DNA from: an uncultured Lachnospiraceae bacterium
GTDB taxonomy: Bacteria; Bacillota; Clostridia; Lachnospirales; Lachnospiraceae
Assembly: GCA_947628025.1 (NCBI GenBank)
Contig: CANQYH010000033.1
Location: 1-16,568, forward strand
Direction of reading: 5' to 3'
DNA: 16,568 nucleotides
Shown: piece by piece, positions 5,795 to 12,469 of the stretch
Layout of the letters: each line of letters starts with the position of its first letter
Numbering within the stretch: the first letter of the stretch is position 1
Translations under genes and position numbers: made by a program
Notes under the pieces: model-generated
Databases searched by the model: none
The model's input: only the letters and a program-made list of their open reading frames with translations
What the model was told of the DNA's origin: nothing

Positions 5795-8005
5795 TTATAT
5801 TCTGATCCATACGGACATCTCGCCCTCGCCCCGATTCGCCCACGCGTAGTAGGGAATCAGCGTCAGGGTCGTCCGCATTTCTTCCGGTGCGGTGTATACA
5901 TGATACAATCCCTGCTCCTGCGGCTGCTCGCGCACCGCCGGTACTTTCAAAACGGCCATGGGGTGCCCCAATGCCTCGCTCATCTCCACGCGGACGCCGC
6001 CGTTTTCATCCGTTCCTGCCATGATGCGCTTCGGATCGACCCGGCACAGCCACAATTCTTTTCCGTTGTCCGCTTCCTCCATGCAGAATGTGACCGGCCC
6101 CCGCGTAAACGCGACCCGGCCGATATCCTCCCGTACCCGCGTATTGGCGGCCACCATCCGTACCTCCATAGCGAAATTCAGGCAGACAAAGTCGCCGTCC
6201 CGCCACGCTCCGGTCACATACAGGTACCCGTCGCGGATCGCCACATTTTCCACTGCGGACGGCTCCGTAAGACCCTTCACGGTCCAGGACACCTCCTGCC
6301 TCCTGCCGCCGCAGACGATCTCCGCGCTCCCGCAGACGCGGTCCGCTTCGCCGGGAGCTCTGGTCCGTCCCGCCGCGCCTTGCGCATCCGTCCGGTCCAG
6401 ACTCCACCCCGGTATCCGGAATGCCAGCGTATAGGGAATTCCTATTGTCGCCCCGTCCAAAACAGTTCCTGCGGCGTCCCCGGTCCGGACCGTCATCATC
6501 GCATGTCCGTTCCACGGCATCCCCGTCTCCATCTGCAGGCAGAGACGCCGGTCTCCCGCGCGCACGGACGCCTGGCTCCCCATATACAGATGGGTCCAGA
6601 GCGTATCTCCGTTCTCCGTATAGGCATATTCGCCCACAGAGCTGACAAGCCGGGCCAGATTCGGCGGACAGCAGGCGCAGCCGAACCATTTCTGGCGCAC
6701 CGGCTGCACATGTCCCCGGCGGCCGTCTTTGTGGCAGGCCTCCGGAAAGACCTCCAGCGGGTTCACATAAAAGAAACTCTTGCCGTCCAGCGCCATGCCC
6801 GCCAGCACCGTATTGTAAAGCGCCAGCTCCATCACGTCCGCGTACCCGCCCGCAGGACGGATCTGCAGCATCCGCCGGGCAAAGAATACCAGCGCAATGG
6901 CGGCGCAGGTCTCCGAATAGGCCAGATCGTTGGGCAGGTCGTAGGGATAAGAAAACGCCTCCCCGTGATTCGTGCCGCCGACCCCGCCGGTGATATAGAG
7001 CTTTTCGTTCACGATGCTGGCCCACAGCCGTTCGCAGGCCGAAAGCATCTCCTCATCGCCCCTCAGCCTGGCCACGTCCGCCATACCGGAATACAGATAA
7101 CCGGCGCGGACCGCGTGTCCCACGGCTTCGGACTGCAGGCGCACCGGCTGATGGGCCTGGTAATAGGCGTAATCCGCGGCTTTCATCTTCCGCAGCTTCG
7201 CCTCCGGATCGCGTTTCCGTTCTTCCTCGATAAAATAATGGGGCTCGGTGCCGCGCGCGTCCAGGAAAAACTCCGCCAGCTTCAGGTACCGCTCGCAGCC
7301 TGTAACCTCATATAACCTTACCAGCGCCATCTCCGCGATCTCATGGCCGGGGTACCCTTTTTTCTTGCCCTCCTCCGGTCCAAAACAGGAGCAGGCGTAG
7401 TCCGCGTAGCCGCAGGCCGCTTTCAGCAGTTTATCTTTCCCCGTCGCCTGATAGTAAGCCACAGCGCCTTCTGTCAGATGCCCAAGACAATACAGCTCGT
7501 GATGGTCTTTCAGGTTCGTAAAAGCCTTGTCCATCCCATTGATGATGTAATATGTATCCAGGTAACCGTTTTCCCATTGGGCGGCGCAGACCGTCTCGAT
7601 GGCCTCGTCCGCGATCCGTTCCAGTTCCGGGTCCGGGTGCTGAGCCAGCGTATATCCCACCGCCTCGATCCATTTGCTGAAATCTGAGTCCTGGAACACA
7701 AACCCGTAAAATGTGTCCGGATCTGGATGGGCCGGGTCCTCCGGCAGTGTCTCGAACCCGCGGTACGTATAGGACGGGGCCTGAAACGACGCCCCGCCTG
7801 TTTTCTTCGCTTTCACCAGCCTGCCCGCCGCACGGAAATTGTGCATACAATAGCTGGGGGCAGCTCCCTCCACCCGGTCGTTGAGGGCCTCCCACTGATA
7901 GGGGATCACCTCCGTGCGCACCAGCTCCTGCTCCCTGCCCCAAAACGCATCCGTAATCCGGACCGTTTTCAGATCCAACGGCCTGCTGAATCGTTTCTCG
8001 TCCAT
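5795..8005 (-). CDS. GH127 beta-L-arabinofuranosidase family protein
   Basis: This 736-residue protein belongs to glycoside hydrolase family 127 (former DUF1680). Members such as Bifidobacterium HypBA1 remove terminal beta-L-arabinofuranose using a zinc-bound cysteine nucleophile. The signature residues appear in the expected order and spacing: E349 (NHGEAF, acid/base position), E365 and C367 (YSETCAAI, zinc ligands), and C445-C446 (GCACCPPN, nucleophile and ligand). The alpha/alpha-barrel core covers roughly residues 20-460, followed by beta-rich domains. It is longer than HypBA1 (about 658 residues), partly through a low-complexity insertion around 535-560. No signal peptide is seen, so substrates must be imported oligosaccharides or glycopeptides. 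AAGGAGAAGAAA precedes the ATG. Exact linkage specificity within GH127 is uncertain. Confidence 0.9.
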   Translation of the reverse strand: MDEKRFSRPLDLKTVRITDAFWGREQELVRTEVIPYQWEALNDRVEGAAPSYCMHNFRAAGRLVKAKKTGGASFQAPSYTYRGFETLPEDPAHPDPDTFYGFVFQDSDFSKWIEAVGYTLAQHPDPELERIADEAIETVCAAQWENGYLDTYYIINGMDKAFTNLKDHHELYCLGHLTEGAVAYYQATGKDKLLKAACGYADYACSCFGPEEGKKKGYPGHEIAEMALVRLYEVTGCERYLKLAEFFLDARGTEPHYFIEEERKRDPEAKLRKMKAADYAYYQAHQPVRLQSEAVGHAVRAGYLYSGMADVARLRGDEEMLSACERLWASIVNEKLYITGGVGGTNHGEAFSYPYDLPNDLAYSETCAAIALVFFARRMLQIRPAGGYADVMELALYNTVLAGMALDGKSFFYVNPLEVFPEACHKDGRRGHVQPVRQKWFGCACCPPNLARLVSSVGEYAYTENGDTLWTHLYMGSQASVRAGDRRLCLQMETGMPWNGHAMMTVRTGDAAGTVLDGATIGIPYTLAFRIPGWSLDRTDAQGAAGRTRAPGEADRVCGSAEIVCGGRRQEVSWTVKGLTEPSAVENVAIRDGYLYVTGAWRDGDFVCLNFAMEVRMVAANTRVREDIGRVAFTRGPVTFCMEEADNGKELWLCRVDPKRIMAGTDENGGVRVEMSEALGHPMAVLKVPAVREQPQEQGLYHVYTAPEEMRTTLTLIPYYAWANRGEGEMSVWIRI

Positions 8006-8118
8006 TTTCTTCTCCTTATATGTCTTCCTAGATCCACTTCCTACTCTCGGATCCCGGCCCGCTTTCTCCGCTGTTCCGTTCTATCCGCGGCCATGCAGTC
8101 CCCCGTCCTGTCTCCGTC

Positions 8119-9399
8119 TCAGTCCTCCAGCGCCTGCCGCAGATCCTCAATGATATCGTCCACGCCCTCGATACCGACGCTCAGCCGGATCATCGCCGGG
8201 TCAACGCCGGCTTCCACCAGCTGCTCGTCGCTTAACTGCCGGTGCGTATGGCTGGCCGGATGGAGCACCGAAGTCCTGGCGTCCGCCACATGGGTCACGA
8301 TGGCCGCCAGCTTCAGCTTGTCCATAAATTCCGCCGCCGCTTTTCTGCCGCCTTTCAGGCCGAACGAGATCACGCCGCAGGTCCCTTTCGGCATATATTT
8401 CTGAGCCAGCGCGTAGTATTTATCTCCCTCCAGCCCCGGATAATTCACCCAGGCCACGTCGCTGCGGGATCTCAGGTACCCGGCCACTTTCAGCGCGTTC
8501 TCGCAATGTCTCGCCATCCGCAGGTGCAGCGTCTCCAGGCCGATATTCAAAAGGAACGCGTTCTGCGGCGCCTGGATCGGCCCCATATCGCGCATCAGCT
8601 GGGCCGTCGCCTTGGTGATATAGCCGGCCTTGCCGAATTTCTTCGTATAGACCACACCGTGATAGGACTCGTCCGGCGTCGTCAACCCCGGGAATTTTTC
8701 CGCATGGGCATCCCAGTCGAAATTGCCGCTGTCCACGATGCAGCCGCCCACGGTCATCGCGTGGCCGTCCATATATTTCGTGGTAGAATGGGTTACGATA
8801 TCGGCCTCCCACTCAAACGGCCGGCAGTTGATCGGCGTCGCGAACGTATTGTCCACGATCAGCGGCACCCCGTGCTTATGGGCCAGGCGGGCAAATTTCT
8901 CGATGTCCAGCACGACCAGGGCCGGATTGGCGATGGTCTCCCCAAAGACCGCTTTCGTATTGGGCCGGAACGCCTGATCCAGCTCCTCCTCCGGCGCGTC
9001 CGGGTCTACCAGCGTACACTCGATACCGAACCGTTTTAAGGTTACAGTCAGCAGGTTAGAGGTTCCGCCATAGATCGTCGCGGCGCTGACCACATGATCG
9101 CCCGCGGAGCAGATGTTGATGATCGCAAACAGATTGGCCGCCTGCCCGGAAGAAGTCAGCATGGCCGCCACGCCGCCCTCCAGCTTGCATATCTTGTCCG
9201 CCACGATATCGTTGGTGGGATTGGCCAGCCTGGTATAGAAATAACCGTTCTCCTCCAGGTCAAACAGACGCCCCATCTGCTCGCTGGTCTCATATTTAAA
9301 CGTCGTGCTCTGGTAGATCGGGAGCACCCTCGGCTCACCGTTCTTGGGCTGCCAGCCGCCCTGGATGCAGATCGTTTCAAGAGATTGTTTCGAATTCAT
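8119..9399 (-). CDS. metY: O-acetylhomoserine sulfhydrylase (PLP enzyme)
   Basis: This 426-residue Cys/Met-metabolism PLP enzyme makes homocysteine from O-acetylhomoserine and sulfide, and some members use thiols. Key elements: YTRLANPT (55-62), which contributes phosphate contacts from the neighbouring subunit, SSGQAA (83-88), VDNTFATP with D183 contacting the pyridine nitrogen, and HSTTKYMDGH with K208 as the Schiff-base lysine. Length and the GGxxxxGG-type insert near 210-245 fit MetY rather than the shorter MetB/MetC (about 380). TAGGAGGCTCATT precedes the ATG, and a promoter lies at 9430-9458. It is 113 bases upstream of the GH127 gene with no clear terminator between, so read-through is possible, but the functions are unrelated. 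No SAM riboswitch or T-box is visible upstream. Confidence 0.93.
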   Translation of the reverse strand: MNSKQSLETICIQGGWQPKNGEPRVLPIYQSTTFKYETSEQMGRLFDLEENGYFYTRLANPTNDIVADKICKLEGGVAAMLTSSGQAANLFAIINICSAGDHVVSAATIYGGTSNLLTVTLKRFGIECTLVDPDAPEEELDQAFRPNTKAVFGETIANPALVVLDIEKFARLAHKHGVPLIVDNTFATPINCRPFEWEADIVTHSTTKYMDGHAMTVGGCIVDSGNFDWDAHAEKFPGLTTPDESYHGVVYTKKFGKAGYITKATAQLMRDMGPIQAPQNAFLLNIGLETLHLRMARHCENALKVAGYLRSRSDVAWVNYPGLEGDKYYALAQKYMPKGTCGVISFGLKGGRKAAAEFMDKLKLAAIVTHVADARTSVLHPASHTHRQLSDEQLVEAGVDPAMIRLSVGIEGVDDIIEDLRQALED

Positions 9400-9429
9400 A
9401 ATGAGCCTCCTAAAAAATTGATTGCCTTT

Positions 9430-9458
9430 AGTCTACCATAGGCTCCCGTCAGAATCAA
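9430..9458 (-). promoter_or_regulatory. metY promoter
   Basis: Read leftwards: TTGATT (9453-9458), 17-base spacer, TAGACT (9430-9435). The predicted leader is only about 25-30 bases and contains the ribosome binding site, so there is no room for a riboswitch downstream of this promoter. Confidence 0.7.
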
Positions 9459-9560
9459 TCCTGTTTTTCAGGAAGCGCCCAATCGCCCGCCCCCGCCGCG
9501 CAGCCTCACCGGATCCCGGGAACGATCCACCGCGTAGTTTTAATATCATGAATACAATAC

Positions 9561-9589
9561 AAAAAAGGGACCTGCACCCGACAGATCCC
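9561..9589 (-). terminator. Intrinsic terminator directly after a tiny leader frame
   Basis: On the minus strand, GGGATCTG pairs with CAGGTCCC (one T-G wobble) around a 7-base loop and is followed by TTTTTT. It lies upstream of the metY promoter, yet no ordinary gene precedes it on that strand. It must therefore end a short RNA or act as an attenuator. Confidence 0.8.
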
Positions 9590-9596
9590 ATGAAGA

Positions 9597-9626
9597 CTAC
9601 TCAAAACAGTCATGAAAATGAATCAT
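9597..9626 (-). CDS. Candidate 9-residue leader peptide
   Basis: ATG (9624-9626) opens a frame reading MIHFHDCFE and then TAG, with GGGAGGG five bases upstream, an excellent ribosome binding site. The stop codon lies 7 bases before the terminator stem at 9567-9589. This arrangement is classic for ribosome-mediated attenuation or for a short translated RNA. The peptide has two His, two Phe and one Cys but no run of one amino acid, so no regulating amino acid can be named. The next gene on the strand is metY, about 200 bases on, with its own promoter in between. The frame could also be chance. Confidence 0.4.
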   Translation of the reverse strand: MIHFHDCFE

Positions 9627-9639
9627 CGCATCCCTCCCA

Positions 9640-9886
9640 TCCTACAATTTTATCGCTATATTTGTACTTTCCGGAGTGTACATAAATTTAAACGCAAAAT
9701 CCGACAAAATATAACATCCTTTCCCATTCCCCGGATACGGATAATATGCTCCGGCCCCGCGCCGGATCTGTTTCGTTTTCGGGCCGCAAATCTTCTGTCT
9801 GCCGGACAGTCTGTCCCGAAACGTCCGAAGTTCTTCCCGCCGGGTAAAAATCTTCCGGTCCGTTTCCCATACTTTCCTCTTCCCGG
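9640..9886. other. Intergenic stretch between the leader and the DUF368 promoter
   Basis: Open frames exist on both strands here, but none has a ribosome binding site or a recognisable family, so I see no supported gene. It should contain the promoter of the leftward short transcript, but no good -35/-10 pair is evident. GATAAAAT near 9650-9657 (minus strand) is the only weak -10 candidate. Confidence 0.4.
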
Positions 9887-9915
9887 TTGACACCCGCGGA
9901 CAGGGAAAGTATAAT
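9887..9915 (+). promoter_or_regulatory. Promoter of the DUF368 gene
   Basis: TTGACA (9887-9892), 17-base spacer, TATAAT (9910-9915): a perfect sigma-A consensus. The start codon is 70 bases further on, which suggests strong constitutive expression. Confidence 0.88.
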
Positions 9916-9984
9916 AAGGAAACGAACCGGTCCGGGTCTTTCCCGTACCCGGATCGCATATTAATTCAGAAAAGAGGATTTTAC

Positions 9985-10878
9985 ATGGGTTTCGTAATGG
10001 ACATCATCAAAGGGATATTTATCGGCATCGCCAATATCATCCCCGGCGTCAGCGGCGGCACCATGGCCGTATCCCTGGGGATCTACGACAAGCTGATCGC
10101 CGCCGTTTCCAATCTGTTTAAAGACATCCGTTCCAGCATCCGGACGCTGCTGCCGCTGTTCGTGGGCGTAGCTCTGGGGATCGTCGGCTTTACCTACGCC
10201 ATCGAATACCTGCTGAGCCGCCATACGTTCGTCACCTGCATGGCATTCGTAGGACTGATCCTGGGCGGTCTGCCCGTGCTTTTCGTTTCCCTAAAAGATG
10301 AAATGAAGCGCACCTCCCGTTCCGTCGGGATCTCCGGCGCGCTGGCGTTCGTTCTCCTTTTCTGCGTGGCCGTGTTCCTGCCGATGATGAACGCGGACGA
10401 CGAAGTGCTGCGGACGTTCACCGCCACGCCGCTCATGCTGATCTCCCTGTTCCTGGTGGGCGTGATCGCCTCGGCTACCATGGTGATCCCCGGCGTCAGC
10501 GGTTCGCTGGTCATGATGATCCTGGGATACTATTACGGCATCATCAACACGATCAAACTGTTTCTGGAATCCCTGCGCCATTTCGACTTTGCAGGCATGG
10601 TTCAAAACGCGGTTCTGCTGGCGCCGTTCGGGATCGGGGTGCTGCTGGGGATCTTCCTGATCGCGAAACTGATCTCGTTTCTGTTTGAACGCTACGGCGT
10701 CACGACTTACTGCGCGATCCTGGGGCTGATCATCGCGTCTCCGTTCGCGATCTTCTACAACACCGGCGTGTTCTCCCAGTTAGGTTCCCTGACCGCGGGC
10801 CAGGTCCTCATCGGGATCGTCGCCGCTGTCGCCGGCGGCGGGCTGACATACCTGCTGGGCCGGGAAGACCACGCGTGA
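9985..10878 (+). CDS. DUF368 polyprenyl-phosphate translocase (PopT family)
   Basis: This 297-residue membrane protein shows about eight hydrophobic segments. It carries the two inverted-repeat signatures of DUF368: IIPGVSGGTMA (18-28) and VIPGVSGSLVM (167-177). DUF368 proteins of the PopT type have been shown to return undecaprenyl phosphate, the lipid carrier of cell-wall synthesis, to the inner membrane leaflet. That role is transferred here by family. The architecture (motif, helices, motif, helices) and length are typical and nothing is missing. AGAGGATTTTAC precedes the ATG. The gene is a single transcription unit with its own consensus promoter upstream and a strong terminator at 10932-10970. 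A second ATG at codon 5 is possible but further from the ribosome site. Confidence 0.9.
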   Translation: MGFVMDIIKGIFIGIANIIPGVSGGTMAVSLGIYDKLIAAVSNLFKDIRSSIRTLLPLFVGVALGIVGFTYAIEYLLSRHTFVTCMAFVGLILGGLPVLFVSLKDEMKRTSRSVGISGALAFVLLFCVAVFLPMMNADDEVLRTFTATPLMLISLFLVGVIASATMVIPGVSGSLVMMILGYYYGIINTIKLFLESLRHFDFAGMVQNAVLLAPFGIGVLLGIFLIAKLISFLFERYGVTTYCAILGLIIASPFAIFYNTGVFSQLGSLTAGQVLIGIVAAVAGGGLTYLLGREDHA

Positions 10879-10931
10879 ACGGATTTTCGTTTTTCACAGG
10901 CATCCGCCCGATATTCAGAAGACTGTAACCT

Positions 10932-10970
10932 AAAAAGCCGGGGACACGAAAATCGTACTCCCGGCTTTTT
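10932..10970. terminator. Bidirectional intrinsic terminator
   Basis: AAAAAGCCGG and CCGGCTTTTT are perfect arms with a GGGA...TCCC-like extension and a loop rich in A/T. Each side ends in a T-run, so it serves both the rightward DUF368 gene and the leftward zinc-ribbon gene. Confidence 0.92.
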
Positions 10971-11000
10971 GACGCCGCCCCGCGGCAATCCGTTTCACTT

Positions 11001-11540
11001 TTATTCCTCGGTTTTGTCTTTTGCTTCTTCTGTCTCCTCAACCACTTCCACTGCGGCATCCGCCTCTGCTTCTTTGGTCTCCGTTTCCTCTGCCGCGGCC
11101 TCAACCTCTTCCGCCGCTGCCGTCTCCTCGGTATCCTCCAGAGTGTCGGCCTCGTCTTCCGTCTCGTCCTCTTCCTCCGGCATCGGCTCCGGCGCCGCCG
11201 TCCCGCACTTACCGCAGAACGAATTGCCCTTCTTGATCACCGCGCCGCAGGACGGGCAAACGACGCTGCCGTCCAGCTTGCGGATCTTGTCCTGCAGCTT
11301 CGCAACACTCGTCAGCGTCTCAGAGATCTCATCCACCAGAGACTGGTATTCTCCGTCTCCATCCTCTTTATGCTTCTTGTAATAAAGCTGGCCGATCGCG
11401 GCGTAGAGGGTCTTCACCTTGCTCTTCTCGGAGCTGACCTGCGCCTTTAACTGCACGATCTCCGCCACATCTTTTGCTTTCTGGGCAGCCTCCTTGCCTT
11501 TCTCGGCAAAGGTTTTGCTGATATCTTCAAACAGTGCCAT
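11001..11540 (-). CDS. Zinc-ribbon, coiled-coil protein with long acidic tail
   Basis: This 179-residue protein has three parts. Residues 1-90 are charged and helical, probably a coiled coil (MALFEDISKTFAEKGKEAAQ onward). Residues 95-112 are a zinc ribbon with CPSCG and FCGKCG (C95, C98, C109, C112). Residues 120-179 are almost entirely Glu, Asp, Ala, Thr and Val. It has no signal peptide or membrane segment, so it is cytoplasmic. Similar small zinc-ribbon proteins are common in Clostridia, but their job is not established, and I assign none. AAGGGGG precedes the ATG, a near-consensus promoter lies at 11568-11596, and the gene ends at the shared terminator. The tail repeats codons such as GAG, GAA and GCG and is likely prone to length variation. 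Confidence 0.85.
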   Translation of the reverse strand: MALFEDISKTFAEKGKEAAQKAKDVAEIVQLKAQVSSEKSKVKTLYAAIGQLYYKKHKEDGDGEYQSLVDEISETLTSVAKLQDKIRKLDGSVVCPSCGAVIKKGNSFCGKCGTAAPEPMPEEEDETEDEADTLEDTEETAAAEEVEAAAEETETKEAEADAAVEVVEETEEAKDKTEE

Positions 11541-11567
11541 AATGATTACCCCCTTAGGTTTTTCTTT

Positions 11568-11596
11568 ATTTTACCCTTTTTCACGGAAAAAGTCAA
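11568..11596 (-). promoter_or_regulatory. Promoter of the zinc-ribbon gene
   Basis: Read leftwards: TTGACT (11591-11596), 17-base spacer, TAAAAT (11568-11573). The transcript would begin about 20 bases before the AAGGGGG site. Confidence 0.82.
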
Positions 11597-11698
11597 TCCA
11601 TACGGCGATACCGGCAGGACAAACTTACGGCCGCAGCGCGCCGCAGGTTAAAAGCGGAAAATGGAGGAAAACCAAACGGCCGCCCGTTTTCTGACCAA

Positions 11699-11736
11699 GA
11701 GCCGCCGCCTGCGGATCTCTCCCCAGGCGGCGGCTC
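11699..11736 (-). terminator. GC-rich hairpin after the NYN/PIN-like gene
   Basis: GAGCCGCCGCCTG and CAGGCGGCGGCTC form a perfect 13-bp stem with a 12-base loop, 23 bases past the gene's stop on the minus strand. The following bases, TTGGTCAG, are only weakly T-rich, so this is either a poor terminator or a 3'-end stabilising stem. Confidence 0.6.
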
Positions 11737-11741
11737 CCGTG

Positions 11742-11751
11742 CCATATATGG
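11742..11751. repeat. CCATATATGG palindrome, 3' copy
   Basis: Perfect 10-base palindrome just past the stop of the NYN/PIN-like gene. It is identical to the one at 12393-12402 in that gene's leader. Confidence 0.6.
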
Positions 11752-11758
11752 TCTGTCC

Positions 11759-12379
11759 TTATTGTTGCGGTATTATTGCTCTGTAGATCATCCGGATCTG
11801 CGGCTTGATCAGCTTGTAGATCGCGCCTCCCGCTTCCTGACCATACTCTTTCAGCAAAGTCTGGTGCAGTTTCTGAAGCTGCTTGGCGTCATAATCACAG
11901 ATGATCCTGAAGATCCCCTCCAGATGCGCATCATCCGAATATTCCTCAGATAACAGATTTTTAAGCATCTCTTTCGCTTCCACACGGTCTTCCACTTCCT
12001 CTTTTTTCTCAGGAAGCGTCAGCTCCGATCTGGTCTGTCTCTTTACGGTCATCTCCCGGCCGTTCCAGAACTTGACCACCGCGTCGTATCCGGTATCGTT
12101 GGAAACGATGATATACTCCGTCTTCGGGGCGGATCGGATCAGGTATCCCAGGTAGGAGACCAGTTGAAAATCCAGCCCGTTTTTGCCCGGATTGCATAAA
12201 ATCATATCAAACGAGGATGGATACAGGCGGATAAAGTCAAGGTCCGTATAAGATATCCCCGGAGAATTTTCCGTGTAGAACAGAATCAGCAGATCCTTAC
12301 TGCTCTTTATCGGCAGCAGTTCTTTCCACGCACTTCCAATATTCTCTGTGTCAACCAGATATGCCCTACGATTCGCCAT
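11759..12379 (-). CDS. NYN/PIN-like nuclease-fold protein
   Basis: At 206 residues from the chosen start, the N-terminal domain (about 1-115) has a PIN/NYN-like pattern of acidic residues: YLVDTENIG with D10, NGLDFQLVSYLGYL with D70, and VSNDTGYDAVVKFW with D95 and D99. Such folds are usually metal-dependent ribonucleases, so RNA cleavage or binding is likely but unproven. The linker (117-135) is charged. The C-terminal part (136-206) is helical with no recognised domain. Start choice: the upstream ATG at 12383-12385 directly abuts the AAAGG site, so ribosomes must use the ATG at 12377-12379, six bases past it. The gene is monocistronic with its own promoter and identical palindromes on both sides. 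It has no adjacent antitoxin, so it is not an obvious TA toxin. Confidence 0.78.
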   Translation of the reverse strand: MANRRAYLVDTENIGSAWKELLPIKSSKDLLILFYTENSPGISYTDLDFIRLYPSSFDMILCNPGKNGLDFQLVSYLGYLIRSAPKTEYIIVSNDTGYDAVVKFWNGREMTVKRQTRSELTLPEKKEEVEDRVEAKEMLKNLLSEEYSDDAHLEGIFRIICDYDAKQLQKLHQTLLKEYGQEAGGAIYKLIKPQIRMIYRAIIPQQ

Positions 12380-12392
12380 ATGCATCCTTTCC

Positions 12393-12402
12393 CCATATAT
12401 GG
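12393..12402. promoter_or_regulatory. CCATATATGG palindrome, 5' copy, operator candidate
   Basis: Perfect palindrome about 11 bases downstream of the -10 box, around the expected transcription start of the NYN/PIN-like gene. A repressor bound here would block initiation. The same palindrome lies just past the gene's stop. Confidence 0.5.
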
Positions 12403-12412
12403 CAACACAACC

Positions 12413-12441
12413 ATCATACCATGGCCGGATCGTTCTGCCAA
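12413..12441 (-). promoter_or_regulatory. Promoter of the NYN/PIN-like gene
   Basis: Read leftwards: TTGGCA (12436-12441), 17-base spacer, TATGAT (12413-12418). Confidence 0.75.
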
Positions 12442-12469
12442 GAGGGAAAATGAAAAATGCAGCGGTTTT

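Noticed and set aside
6006..7025. A 339-codon minus-strand frame inside the GH127 gene
   Set aside because: It is a shifted reading of GH127, which carries intact catalytic and zinc-binding residues in the other frame; Arg/Gly-rich nonsense composition.
5561..7315. A 584-codon plus-strand open frame antisense to the epimerase and GH127 genes
   Set aside because: It mirrors GC-rich codon structure of two well-supported minus-strand genes, is rich in Arg/Pro/His, and has no ribosome site or family resemblance.
9400..9640. SAM riboswitch or T-box upstream of metY
   Set aside because: None of the conserved core sequences is visible on the minus strand, and the metY promoter leaves only a very short leader.
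9612..9959. Overlapping open frames on both strands between metY and the DUF368 gene
   Set aside because: No ribosome binding sites and no recognisable protein pattern; one overlaps the leader frame and the other runs through the DUF368 promoter.
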